Below are positions 1 through 6,897 of a stretch of 11,742 bases of DNA, piece after piece (within the stretch, counting starts at the first letter, position 1; the number at the start of each line of letters is the position of its first letter). The notes beneath the pieces are model-generated. The model searched no databases. It saw only the letters and a list, made by a program, of their open reading frames with translations, and had not been told where the DNA came from. Position numbers and translations under genes: made by a program. The stretch covers positions 1-11,742 of the forward strand of contig NZEE01000071.1 of the NCBI GenBank assembly GCA_002688965.1. Direction: 5' to 3'. The stretch comes from an archaeon (GTDB lineage: Archaea; Aenigmatarchaeota; Aenigmatarchaeia; GW2011-AR5; GCA-2688965).

Positions 1-762
1 ATCCTGTTCACAATCTGGATCATAACAATCACTTGAATAATCATCAGTTGCTCCTAGCCAATCTTCACATTCTTCGTTAGCATACAAATCATAATATTCA
101 TCTTCTGTTCCAAACCAACAATCTAAAGCGTCTTGTGGTAATTCTTGATATTCTCCATCAAATTCAACACATTGACCGTCAACAGCTTCTTGGTCGAAAT
201 AGCAACATAAATCATCATCAAAAGAATCAATAGAAGCAACACATGACAAACCTATCTGACATTCATCATCATAATCACAATCTCCTTCGTAAGCCATTTT
301 ATCTTCAAGAGGTACTTCTTCTGCAACACATTCACCATTTGATGCAAATTCATATGATTGACAACAAAGACCACTTCCAAAGAACCAATCAGTTGAGTCT
401 ACGCATAAAAGTTCTTGTTCACATTCTGCATCAAATTCACATGGTCCTTCTCCGTATAAAAGTAGTTCTTCATCTTCAAAGTCGTCTTCAAAATAAATAT
501 CTTCTACACACTCTCCAAGATCACCAGCATAGATATCACACGTATCTCCTTCATAACAATCATCATCTGAATAGCAACCTTCTAAACATTCGTTATCAAT
601 ACATATTTCACCATAATCACAATCGTAATCATCTTCACAAATATCACCAATAGCTAGACCTGTTATACCGGAAAATATGTCATTTAAATCAACAGCTGCA
701 TATGCGGTTGACATAGAAAAAACTGCTACTAAAACTATGAATAAAGTTATGATACGATTCAT
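1..762 (-). CDS. Secreted acidic cysteine-rich repeat protein, 3' end beyond the window
   Basis: The minus-strand frame is open from the ATG at 762-760 to the window edge (254 codons, no stop), so the C-terminus is missing. Residues 1-22 look like a Sec signal peptide: Arg3, a hydrophobic core (about 4-16) and an A-Y-A-A end suited to cleavage near residue 22. The mature part is very rich in Asp and Glu and holds 24 cysteines. These fall in modules: C42-x5-C48-x5-C54, C63-x5-C69-x5-C75, C108-x5-C114-x5-C120 and C162-x5-C168-x5-C174. The last two continue as x11-12, a CC pair, x10, C. Even spacing and export suggest disulfide-bonded small domains on the cell surface. The CC doublet recalls knottin or Dickkopf-like folds, but I do not recognise the family. 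No ribosome binding site precedes the ATG, and a TATA-like box sits about 25 bases upstream, so the mRNA may be leaderless. Function is unknown; adhesion or cell contact is a guess. Confidence 0.85.
   Translation of the reverse strand, partial: MNRIITLFIVLVAVFSMSTAYAAVDLNDIFSGITGLAIGDICEDDYDCDYGEICIDNECLEGCYSDDDCYEGDTCDIYAGDLGECVEDIYFEDDFEDEELLLYGEGPCEFDAECEQELLCVDSTDWFFGSGLCCQSYEFASNGECVAEEVPLEDKMAYEGDCDYDDECQIGLSCVASIDSFDDDLCCYFDQEAVDGQCVEFDGEYQELPQDALDCWFGTEDEYYDLYANEECEDWLGATDDYSSDCYDPDCEQD
169..639 (-). repeat. Tandem C-x5-C-x5-C coding repeats
   Basis: Four copies of a C-x5-C-x5-C pattern occur in the secreted protein encoded on the minus strand (residues 42-54, 63-75, 108-120, 162-174). 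Copies 3 and 4 extend to a full module ending in a CC doublet and a further Cys (residues 108-145 and 162-198), with spacings that differ by only one residue. The repeat is at the protein level. The DNA copies are diverged beyond shared GAT/GAA/TGT codons, which points to old internal duplication rather than a recent one. Confidence 0.7.
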
Positions 763-782
763 AAATTATATTGGATTTTATA

Positions 783-790
783 GTATATAT
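783..790 (-). promoter_or_regulatory. Probable TATA box for the minus-strand secreted protein
   Basis: Read on the minus strand, ATATATAC is centred about 25 bases upstream of the ATG at 762. That spacing puts transcription start at or next to the start codon. No Shine-Dalgarno-like purine run lies between, which fits a leaderless transcript. In such AT-rich DNA a TATA-like octamer has modest weight by itself. Confidence 0.4.
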
Positions 791-824
791 CTATGTATTT
801 GGTTGTTTGTGGCTTAAAAATCTA

Positions 825-832
825 TTTATATA
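825..832 (+). promoter_or_regulatory. Probable TATA box for the coiled-coil gene
   Basis: TTTATATA lies 60 bases upstream of the ATG at 892, and an A-rich stretch just upstream (815-820) could serve as a BRE. Initiation about 25 bases downstream would give a leader of roughly 35 bases carrying the ribosome binding site GAGGTG at 881-886. A second candidate, TTTTTAAATA at 845-854, would give a leader of about 15-20 bases. I cannot choose between them from sequence alone. Confidence 0.4.
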
Positions 833-891
833 CTCTGATTGTTATTTTTAAATAGCAGATAAAATAAACGTAATTAGATTGAGGTGTATGT

Positions 892-1323
892 ATGGCAGAA
901 AATGTAAAAGATAATAATGACGAAGAATATGAGCTTGTTCCATTAAATCCTATTAGGAAAATTGAAAAGCGCCTAGCACAAGTTGAGCAAAAGAAAAGTG
1001 GTGGCGAAATCAATAAGGAATTATTAGACATGGCTCGTATAAATCAGGAAGTTGTGGATGATTTAGTTAAGACCAATTCTAAGATGACTTCAAAAATTGC
1101 AGAAATGATTGATTCAACTGAAAAACTTACAGATAAAATCAGTTCATTTATAGATAGAATTGAAGTTAGTGGAGAAGAAAGCGAACACAACACTGAAGAT
1201 GAGAAAAAAATGGTTAGTAAATTGGAGAAGTTGGAAAAGAGACTTAATGCTGTGATTGTATCTGGCTCAAGTCAAAGACGCTCTGCGGTTCCAAGACGAC
1301 AACGACCATTAAGAATGCCTTAA
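892..1323 (+). CDS. Coiled-coil protein at the head of the pilus locus
   Basis: This 143-residue soluble protein has no signal peptide or membrane segment. The start is set by GAGGTG at 881-886, five bases before ATG. An acidic N-terminus (1-13) is followed by a compact motif with Y13, P17, P20, R22 and E25 (residues 12-28), which looks like a conserved docking element, although I cannot place it in a named family. Residues 22-35, 46-90 and 103-121 have a heptad-like hydrophobic pattern rich in Lys and Glu and should form coiled coil. The C-terminus (128-143) is basic, with Arg and Pro. The gene lies 57 bases upstream of the first pilin on the same strand. By position and coiled-coil character it may play a cytoplasmic accessory role like the archaellum C/D/E proteins, but that is inference from context. 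It is probably transcribed from its own promoter with a leader. Confidence 0.75.
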   Translation: MAENVKDNNDEEYELVPLNPIRKIEKRLAQVEQKKSGGEINKELLDMARINQEVVDDLVKTNSKMTSKIAEMIDSTEKLTDKISSFIDRIEVSGEESEHNTEDEKKMVSKLEKLEKRLNAVIVSGSSQRRSAVPRRQRPLRMP

Positions 1324-1332
1324 TTTCTGAAA

Positions 1333-1349
1333 GTTTTATTCTTTATTTG
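1333..1349 (+). terminator. Possible T-rich archaeal terminator after the coiled-coil gene
   Basis: The non-template strand is T-rich (runs of four, three and three T) starting 10 bases after the stop codon at 1321-1323 and just before the next TATA box. Archaeal termination often uses such T stretches without a hairpin, and I see no convincing stem-loop. The runs are short in an AT-rich genome, so read-through into the pilus genes is quite possible. Confidence 0.25.
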
Positions 1350-1350
1350 A

Positions 1351-1358
1351 TTTATATA
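1351..1358 (+). promoter_or_regulatory. Probable TATA box for the pilus operon, leaderless spacing
   Basis: TTTATATA is centred about 26 bases upstream of the ATG at 1381, the usual TATA-to-initiation distance in archaea. The 20 bases before the ATG contain no GGTG-like ribosome binding site, unlike most other starts in the window. Together these suggest an mRNA beginning at or very near the start codon. Confidence 0.5.
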
Positions 1359-1380
1359 TTGGAACTATCATATTTAGATT

Positions 1381-2004
1381 ATGATAAGCAGAAAAGGTCA
1401 GCAAGATGTTCTATCTGCTGTTATGCTTACAGGAATTATGGTAGTTATTGTTGGTTCTGTATATTTCTGGGGTATACCATTAGTTCAGAAAAATAGAGAT
1501 GTGAATGCTTTGCAAAATTCTGAGGACTTTATGCGCACTTTGAGTGATAAAATTAAATTTGTTGCAAATAATGCAGGAAGGGATCAACTTTCTGTTAATG
1601 TTCCTGTTATAATATCATTTAATAGTGAATTTGATGCTATTACTCTTGCAATAGAAACAGAAGGTTCTATTTATGCAGCAGAAGCAGACATACCGTTATC
1701 AAGAACAGGAAAAGAAACGTGTACATTTGAAACAGAAACAATTGGCACCTGGGGAGTAGACCAACCAGAAGTATTATGTGTAAGATCATCAAAACTTGCA
1801 GAAAATGCATACAAGAGCATATATACACTGCAATATATTGATTTGGAGAGAGCAATTACTGAGACTGCTAGTAAGACACATAGAATAGATTTAACTGGAA
1901 CTGATGGAAGTGTTGGTCAAGACCATAGTATTGTAATAGAATATGATGGTGCTACTGAAATTGGCACTGTATTAAATACCAAAGTCAAGATAACATTATT
2001 ATGA
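1381..2004 (+). CDS. Pilin-like protein with class III signal peptide (1 of 4)
   Basis: A 207-residue protein with a prepilin-type N-terminus: short basic leader, R4-K5-G6 with probable cleavage after G6, then Q7-Q8-D9 and a hydrophobic helix (about 10-35). The rest (36-207) is a predicted extracytoplasmic domain rich in beta-type segments and Thr. It has two cysteines, C114 and C133, which could form a disulfide. In archaea such proteins are processed by PibD/EppA-type peptidases, and the exposed helix packs into a filament core. The usual Glu at +5 is missing (Asp at +3 instead), so this may be a minor pilin or a pilin-like membrane component. It is the first gene after the 1351-1358 promoter and overlaps the next gene by four bases (ATGA). 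No family name can be given from sequence. Confidence 0.8.
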   Translation: MISRKGQQDVLSAVMLTGIMVVIVGSVYFWGIPLVQKNRDVNALQNSEDFMRTLSDKIKFVANNAGRDQLSVNVPVIISFNSEFDAITLAIETEGSIYAAEADIPLSRTGKETCTFETETIGTWGVDQPEVLCVRSSKLAENAYKSIYTLQYIDLERAITETASKTHRIDLTGTDGSVGQDHSIVIEYDGATEIGTVLNTKVKITLL

Positions 2005-2477
2005 TTAATAGGAAAGGTCAGACTCGAATTGTAGGAGAGATGCTTCTTTTTGCAGTAGGAGTTATGATCCTTAGTTATATTCTCATAACATTTGGTATAG
2101 TACAAACTGGTGTTAATGAACTTAGTGTAGTAGATCAGCTTCGGGGTGTTAATAATTATATAACCACAACATTCATGACTGTTGCAAATACCGAATCATC
2201 TAGAGCTAATATGACAATCGAACTTCCTCTTAGGGTTTCAGGATTTGATTATATTATTGAGATATATAATGATGAAGAAACGCTAGATGATTATTATTTA
2301 GTTACATATCTTGCAGATGAACCGTCAACAAATACAACTGAGCAACTTTTTAATAGCAGAAACAATTATATTATAGAGGAAACGGTACTTAGAAGTACTA
2401 ATGTGCATTATGTTGTGAAACTGGAAGATGAAAAATTAAGTATAGAATATTTTCAATTTCCTGAGGTGATAGAATGA
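2001..2477 (+). CDS. Pilin-like protein with class III signal peptide (2 of 4)
   Basis: A 158-residue protein whose first seven residues match those of the upstream pilin at six positions (Met-Ile-[Asn/Ser]-Arg-Lys-Gly-Gln). This supports the start at 2001 even though no clear ribosome binding site is visible. Translation probably re-initiates at the ATGA overlap with the upstream stop. Predicted cleavage follows G6. The exposed helix (about 7-35) carries Glu13, at +7 rather than the usual +5. The remaining ~120 residues form a small extracytoplasmic domain with no cysteine. Together with its neighbour it looks like a paired minor-pilin module feeding the ATPase and platform genes downstream. 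Function is inferred from N-terminal architecture and context only. Confidence 0.8.
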   Translation: MINRKGQTRIVGEMLLFAVGVMILSYILITFGIVQTGVNELSVVDQLRGVNNYITTTFMTVANTESSRANMTIELPLRVSGFDYIIEIYNDEETLDDYYLVTYLADEPSTNTTEQLFNSRNNYIIEETVLRSTNVHYVVKLEDEKLSIEYFQFPEVIE

Positions 2478-4546
2478 CTAAAAAAATGAGGTTTAAATTT
2501 AGAAAACCTAGTTTTGTGGAAGAAATTACTTCTGGAAATACTGATTCAATTTATGGTGGAAAGATAAAAACTGGAATGTTGAATGCTAATACATCTAATG
2601 ATAAATTTATTGAAGATAAAAAACCAGAACCTAAACAAAAGAAAGTGTTAGTAAAATTCGTACCAATGGATATCCCTGTTTCTGAAAGACGTTTTGATGA
2701 TATGGTTATTGAAACTACTACAACAGATAAAGAAGAGATTCCATCATATGAAACCCAACCAAAACCATATCGTCCAATAAAACTTTCGTTTAAACCAAAA
2801 AAGCCTGAAGATGAGGAAATTAAAACCCCAAAATTCAAACCACCTAAAGCAGGGATGGTTGATGGAATAAGTACAGGTATGCTGCCAACAATGGGTGGTG
2901 GACAAAATATTATAATCGGTGGTGGGGAAGGACTTGGTTCTCTTGAAGAACTTCTTGGAAAAAAGAAGAAAAAGAAAGAGGTTGATGGTTTTGAAATACC
3001 TTTTATTGAAAATGTTGACATACCAAAATTTATGGAACTTCCACAAAAAGAATTAAGAACTGTTGATGAAAGATATCCTCTTGTTCCGAGACATCCAAAA
3101 CAAAATGAAAGGGTATTTGCTTATGCACGAATATTTTGGGATTTTAAGTCAAATCAACTTACTTATGAAGTTATTGAACCAAAATTAACTCCAGAAGAAA
3201 GTAAAAATATACAAGAGATAAAGGAATTTATACAAGAAAAACTTGATATAAATTTTGCTACAATTAGAAAAAAAGAAGCAGTTAATTATATTAAAAAAAT
3301 ATTTGATGATGCTATTTCTTATTTTAAAATTACAGATAAAGAAAAACATGGAATTTACATTTATTATATTGTACGGGATTTCATTGGATTAGGAAAAATC
3401 GACACTCTTATGAGTGATGATATGTTGGAAGATATTTCATGTGATGGTGTTGGTATACCATTATATATTTATCATCGAAATCCAAAATACGGTTCATTGA
3501 AAACAAACGTTTCTTTCAAAGATAAAAATGAATTAGATAGTTTTGTAATGAAAATATCTGAAAGAAGTGGAAAAAATATTTCTGTTGCTAAACCATTATT
3601 AGATGGTACATTACCAGATGGGAGCAGAGTTCAAGCAACTCTTGGTAGTGATATCGCACGGTTAGGAAGTAACTTTACTATAAGAAAGTTTACTGAAAAA
3701 CCACTTACTCCAGTTGATCTTATACAATTTGGTACTATGGATGTGAAAACAACCGCGTTTCTGTGGTTGTGTGTTGACTATGGTTCATCTATAATGATTT
3801 CTGGTGGAACTGCTACAGGAAAAACGAGTATGTTAAATGTTCTGTCATTGTTTATTAGACCTCAGATGAAAATTATCAGTATTGAGGATACAGCTGAATT
3901 AAGGTTACCTCATCCTCACTGGATACCTGAAGTTGCTAGAGCACCAATAGAAACTAAGGGTGAAATAGACATGTATGAATTATTGAGAGAATCTCTAAGA
4001 CAGCGCCCTGATTATATTATTGTGGGTGAAGTTAGGGGTAGAGAAGCTTATGTATTATTTCAGCAGATGACTATTGGACATCCAAGTATGTCTACTATCC
4101 ATGCTGAGTCTATTGATAAGCTTGTTGACAGACTTACTACTGCTCCTATATCCCTTTCGCCAAATCTTCTTCAGAATCTTGATGTTATAGTATTCCTCAA
4201 AAGAGTAAGAAGGAAGAATAGAGTTTTCAGAAGAATAGAAGTTGTTCAAGAAATGGTTGGATTTGATAAAAAAGCTAATGTTCCTATATCTAACACGGTT
4301 TTCAAATGGGATCCTAAAGATGATGAATTTGAAATAAAAGGTAAAAGCGTTCTTTTGAAAAAAATATCTTCTGCTTTGGATATGAGTGAAGATGAGATAA
4401 AAGAAGAGATAGAAAAAAGGGCGTTAGTGATTAAATGGATGGTTCAGAAAGGAATAAAGGATTATAGACAGATTGGACAAATCATTAACATGTATTACAC
4501 TTCTCCTGATTACGTTATACAGCGTTTGGGGGCTGAAGTAGCATGA
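2474..4546 (+). CDS. Type IV pilus/archaellum-family secretion ATPase
   Basis: This is a hexameric GspE/FlaI/VirB11-type ATPase that would drive pilin assembly at the cytoplasmic membrane face. Visible motifs are Walker A GGTATGKTS (444-452), an Asp box ISIEDTAEL (468-476), Walker B DYIIVGEV with Glu519 (513-520), and a His box GHPSMSTIHAES (535-546). The N-terminal core domain spans about 210-420. At 690 residues it is longer than FlaI (about 550). The excess is an N-terminal tail (1-190) rich in Pro and Lys, with a Gly-rich patch (141-155) and six consecutive Lys (163-168), probably disordered. The start is firm: GAGGTGAT at 2463-2470 lies three bases before ATG, and the ATG overlaps the upstream stop. 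The gene also overlaps the next one by four bases. No FlaH partner is nearby, so a pilus or Tad-like role is favoured over an archaellum. The family call is certain; the exact machine is inferred. Confidence 0.97.
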   Translation: MTKKMRFKFRKPSFVEEITSGNTDSIYGGKIKTGMLNANTSNDKFIEDKKPEPKQKKVLVKFVPMDIPVSERRFDDMVIETTTTDKEEIPSYETQPKPYRPIKLSFKPKKPEDEEIKTPKFKPPKAGMVDGISTGMLPTMGGGQNIIIGGGEGLGSLEELLGKKKKKKEVDGFEIPFIENVDIPKFMELPQKELRTVDERYPLVPRHPKQNERVFAYARIFWDFKSNQLTYEVIEPKLTPEESKNIQEIKEFIQEKLDINFATIRKKEAVNYIKKIFDDAISYFKITDKEKHGIYIYYIVRDFIGLGKIDTLMSDDMLEDISCDGVGIPLYIYHRNPKYGSLKTNVSFKDKNELDSFVMKISERSGKNISVAKPLLDGTLPDGSRVQATLGSDIARLGSNFTIRKFTEKPLTPVDLIQFGTMDVKTTAFLWLCVDYGSSIMISGGTATGKTSMLNVLSLFIRPQMKIISIEDTAELRLPHPHWIPEVARAPIETKGEIDMYELLRESLRQRPDYIIVGEVRGREAYVLFQQMTIGHPSMSTIHAESIDKLVDRLTTAPISLSPNLLQNLDVIVFLKRVRRKNRVFRRIEVVQEMVGFDKKANVPISNTVFKWDPKDDEFEIKGKSVLLKKISSALDMSEDEIKEEIEKRALVIKWMVQKGIKDYRQIGQIINMYYTSPDYVIQRLGAEVA

Positions 4547-5415
4547 CTTTAATTAATAGTATTGCACTTTTTTCCAGAAATATGTTTGGTAAATATGCAA
4601 AAACTTTCAAACCATACCTAAGCGATGTCCAGAAAGATATAGAAAAAACAAAAATTGGTTTAACACTAGAAGAGTATATTTCGGTTGCAATATTCACATG
4701 TATTCTAACTTTTTTTATTGAAACTATAATGCTTACATTAATTTTCGCAATTGTTATCAATAATGTTATTTTTGGAATTGTTCTTGGAATAGGATTGTCT
4801 ATTATCCTAACTGGTATAGTAATATTTTTGTTTTACTTATATCCTAGCGTTGTTTCTGGTGGACGTGAAAAAAATATAGATAGGATGCTTCCTTTTGCAG
4901 TATCATATCTTACTGCACTCTCAAGTGGAAGTACTGAAATATCAAGTATGTTTAAGACTCTTGGTTCTTTTAAAAAATATGGTGAGATAAGTGCTGAAGC
5001 TAATACTATTGCAAGAAATATAGATATGTTTGGAATGACTGCAGTTGAATCAATAAAGAGAGTTGCTGAGCGTACACCTTCTGAAGGATTCAAAGATTTG
5101 CTTTTTGGAATAAATACTGTTCTTGTTTCTGGTGGGGATTTAATGAGTTATCTTGATGGAAAGAGCAATGATTTGATGGCTGACTATAGAAGAACAATAA
5201 GAAAATATTCAAATACATTATCTCTTTTTGTGGAAATATATCTTACTTTACTGATAACTGGCTCTGTGTTTTTCATTGTATTATCTTCAGTTATTTCAGT
5301 TATATCTGGTGGTCTTGGAACTGTATTATTACAAACTTTTGTTGTGTTTGTATTACTTCCAATAATATCAGCTGGGTTTATACTATTAATTAAATCAACA
5401 TCGCCGACAGATTAG
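4543..5415 (+). CDS. GspF/TadC-type membrane platform protein, first half-size copy
   Basis: A 290-residue integral membrane protein of the type II secretion F family, which forms the inner-membrane platform that the ATPase acts on. Membrane segments are visible at about 46-72, 75-100, 226-252 and 259-284. The cytoplasmic helical domain between them (103-222) has the F-domain signatures: LPFAVSYLTALSSGS (116-130) and DLLFGINTVLVSGGDL (185-200). It holds one F domain, whereas archaellum FlaJ carries two in a single chain of about 550 residues. This copy and the next gene together appear to supply both halves, as TadB and TadC do in Tad systems. The start overlaps the ATPase stop (ATGA), and the upstream GGGGGCTGA is a weak ribosome binding site, so coupling is likely. 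The next gene follows after 10 bases. Confidence 0.93.
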   Translation: MTLINSIALFSRNMFGKYAKTFKPYLSDVQKDIEKTKIGLTLEEYISVAIFTCILTFFIETIMLTLIFAIVINNVIFGIVLGIGLSIILTGIVIFLFYLYPSVVSGGREKNIDRMLPFAVSYLTALSSGSTEISSMFKTLGSFKKYGEISAEANTIARNIDMFGMTAVESIKRVAERTPSEGFKDLLFGINTVLVSGGDLMSYLDGKSNDLMADYRRTIRKYSNTLSLFVEIYLTLLITGSVFFIVLSSVISVISGGLGTVLLQTFVVFVLLPIISAGFILLIKSTSPTD

Positions 5416-5425
5416 GAGTGATTAG

Positions 5426-6409
5426 ATGAGGAAAAAAAGTACGTTTGAAAGTCTATTTGGAAACAATCTTATGCAATCCCCTTTATTTTTTGTAATATTG
5501 TTCCTTGTAATTGTAATTATCGCTATATTTGTTGGGTTTGTTGTAGGAATCGCAATGACCTTTAACATAATAATATTTGGTCTTTTGGTTATCGCAATCC
5601 CTTATTTTATATATCAATTCTTTGAATTCAAAAAAATCAAAGCTTATGAAGAACAATTCCCAAATTTCCTTAGAGATTTATCAGGTTCTCTTTTTGCTGG
5701 TCTGTCTATGATACAAGCTATCCAATCATTAGCTAACAGTAATTATGGCGACCTTACAAAAGAAGTAAAGAAAATAAACAATCAGATAAGTTGGAATATT
5801 CCAATGGAGGATGTTCTTTCCAGCTTTAGTGATAGGATGAAGAAAAGTGAAATTATAAGCATGTCCTTGATGGTTATGTCACAAGCTCAAAAATCCGGTG
5901 GAGATATGCAAAATATACTTGGTTCACTTGCTGATAATATTGAAAAAATAAAAGATGTTGAAAGTGAGAAAAGAGCTCTTCTTGGTCAACAAGTTACAAT
6001 GATGTATGCAATATTTTTTATATTTATTGGAATATCAATTACTCTTATCATGTTCCTTGTTCCGTTGTTACAATCTAATGCTATTACTCAAATGGGTTCT
6101 ATTGGTGGTCTTGGTGGTGGCGATGTTAATCCATGTCAAGTATGTATTGATAACCCAGATCCCGGATGTTTTAGTTGTGGAATTATAACCCATGTTTCTA
6201 ATACATTCTCATTTGGAGGAGTAGATGATCCTCAATCATATTACAAATCATTATTCTTTTTGATGATAATTATTCAAGGTATATGTTCTGGTCTTGTTGC
6301 TGGCCAGATTGGAAGCGATTCTGTTGTCGGAGGTATAAAGCATAGTCTTATAATGGTGGTTTCAGGCTTTGTTATATTCCTTGCAGCAACAGGTCTTGGT
6401 TTTATATAA
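5426..6409 (+). CDS. GspF/TadC-type membrane platform protein, second copy with an external cysteine loop
   Basis: A 327-residue partner of the preceding platform protein. Membrane segments lie at about 19-41, 44-64, 191-213, 275-294 and 306-326. The cytoplasmic F domain (65-188) carries FPNFLRDLSGSLFAGLSM (78-95) and MVMSQAQKSGGDMQNIL (149-165), both typical of the family. Between segments 3 and 4 is an unusual insertion (214-274) that topology places outside the membrane. It is Gly-rich at first and then has C237-x2-C240-x7-C248-x2-C251, which could bind a metal or form two disulfides. AGGAGTGAT at 5414-5422 sets the start. The 10-base and 11-base gaps on either side keep it in the operon. 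Family membership is clear; the role of the cysteine loop is unknown. Confidence 0.93.
   Translation: MRKKSTFESLFGNNLMQSPLFFVILFLVIVIIAIFVGFVVGIAMTFNIIIFGLLVIAIPYFIYQFFEFKKIKAYEEQFPNFLRDLSGSLFAGLSMIQAIQSLANSNYGDLTKEVKKINNQISWNIPMEDVLSSFSDRMKKSEIISMSLMVMSQAQKSGGDMQNILGSLADNIEKIKDVESEKRALLGQQVTMMYAIFFIFIGISITLIMFLVPLLQSNAITQMGSIGGLGGGDVNPCQVCIDNPDPGCFSCGIITHVSNTFSFGGVDDPQSYYKSLFFLMIIIQGICSGLVAGQIGSDSVVGGIKHSLIMVVSGFVIFLAATGLGFI
6134..6178 (+). other. Segment encoding the CxxC-x7-CxxC loop in the second platform protein
   Basis: Residues 237-251 of the platform protein contain four cysteines in a zinc-knuckle-like arrangement with Asn, Pro, Asp and Gly between the pairs. The loop is predicted to face outward, where disulfide pairing or a metal-bound knuckle could contact pilins or the envelope. 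The first platform protein has no counterpart. Confidence 0.7.
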
Positions 6410-6420
6410 GAGGTTAGAAA

Positions 6421-6897
6421 ATGAAAGCACAAACAGGTATTGAATTTATTGTAAGTACTATGATATTTCTACTTACAATAACATACGCAACATTAACTAT
6501 TATCAACAATATGCCGGTGTATCATGATTACGCTGTTACTGAAGACTTGATAACCAGATCCTATCAAATGTCTGAATATATTGTATTTGATTATCTTGCA
6601 TCTACTGATAGATATGTGATTGATAGTGTTAAGAAAAATGCTCTTGTGGATATATGTGAAGGAAGTGGTGTTGATACTGTAATAAGAAATCAAAATATAC
6701 GTGACGAGTTTGATCTTGACTCAAAGGACATAATATTAACTATAAAAGAAGTTGACGATCCACGAACTCAGGGGACTGAAAATGATTTAGTGATTAATTG
6801 CAGAAGCACAGCTTCTTCAATTAGTAAAGAAATTACAGTTAGACGTTATGCTATTTATGATAATAATATTGTAAGTGTTGAGGTTGCTGTTGTATGA
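6421..6897 (+). CDS. Short pilin with canonical class III signal (3 of 4)
   Basis: A 158-residue protein with the most canonical pilin N-terminus in the locus: a three-residue leader ending in K2-A3, then Q4-T5-G6-I7-E8. This follows the QxSxExxxL-type class III motif, with Glu at +5 after cleavage behind A3, and continues into a hydrophobic helix (about 9-29). The mature domain (30-158) has two cysteines, C79 and C127, that could pair. Glu at +5 and the short leader make this a good candidate for a structural or major pilin of the locus, though expression level cannot be read from sequence. GAGGT at 6410-6414 precedes the ATG. The stop overlaps the next start (ATGA). Which of the four pilins dominates the filament is unresolved. 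Confidence 0.82.
   Translation: MKAQTGIEFIVSTMIFLLTITYATLTIINNMPVYHDYAVTEDLITRSYQMSEYIVFDYLASTDRYVIDSVKKNALVDICEGSGVDTVIRNQNIRDEFDLDSKDIILTIKEVDDPRTQGTENDLVINCRSTASSISKEITVRRYAIYDNNIVSVEVAVV

Noticed and set aside
243..653. Plus-strand open frame of 136 codons rich in His, Leu and Asn
   Set aside because: It is the antisense of the GAT/GAA-rich minus-strand secreted protein. The His/Gln/Asn-rich composition is what complementing Asp codons gives, and the minus frame has a signal peptide and ordered cysteines.
2551..3021. Minus-strand frame of 156 codons opposite the ATPase N-terminal tail
   Set aside because: Low-complexity Ser/Phe/Pro composition is the mirror of Lys/Glu/Gly codons in the ATPase tail. 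No ribosome binding site, and the plus strand is firmly coding.
2474..4546. Archaellum motor assignment (FlaI) for the ATPase
   Set aside because: The ATPase motifs alone do not separate FlaI from pilus ATPases, and no FlaH, FlaF, FlaG or two-domain FlaJ is nearby, so I kept the broader family name.
4515..5093. Minus-strand frames of 81 and 86 codons opposite the first platform protein
   Set aside because: They are shadows of the GspF-family gene and show no ribosome binding site or family features.
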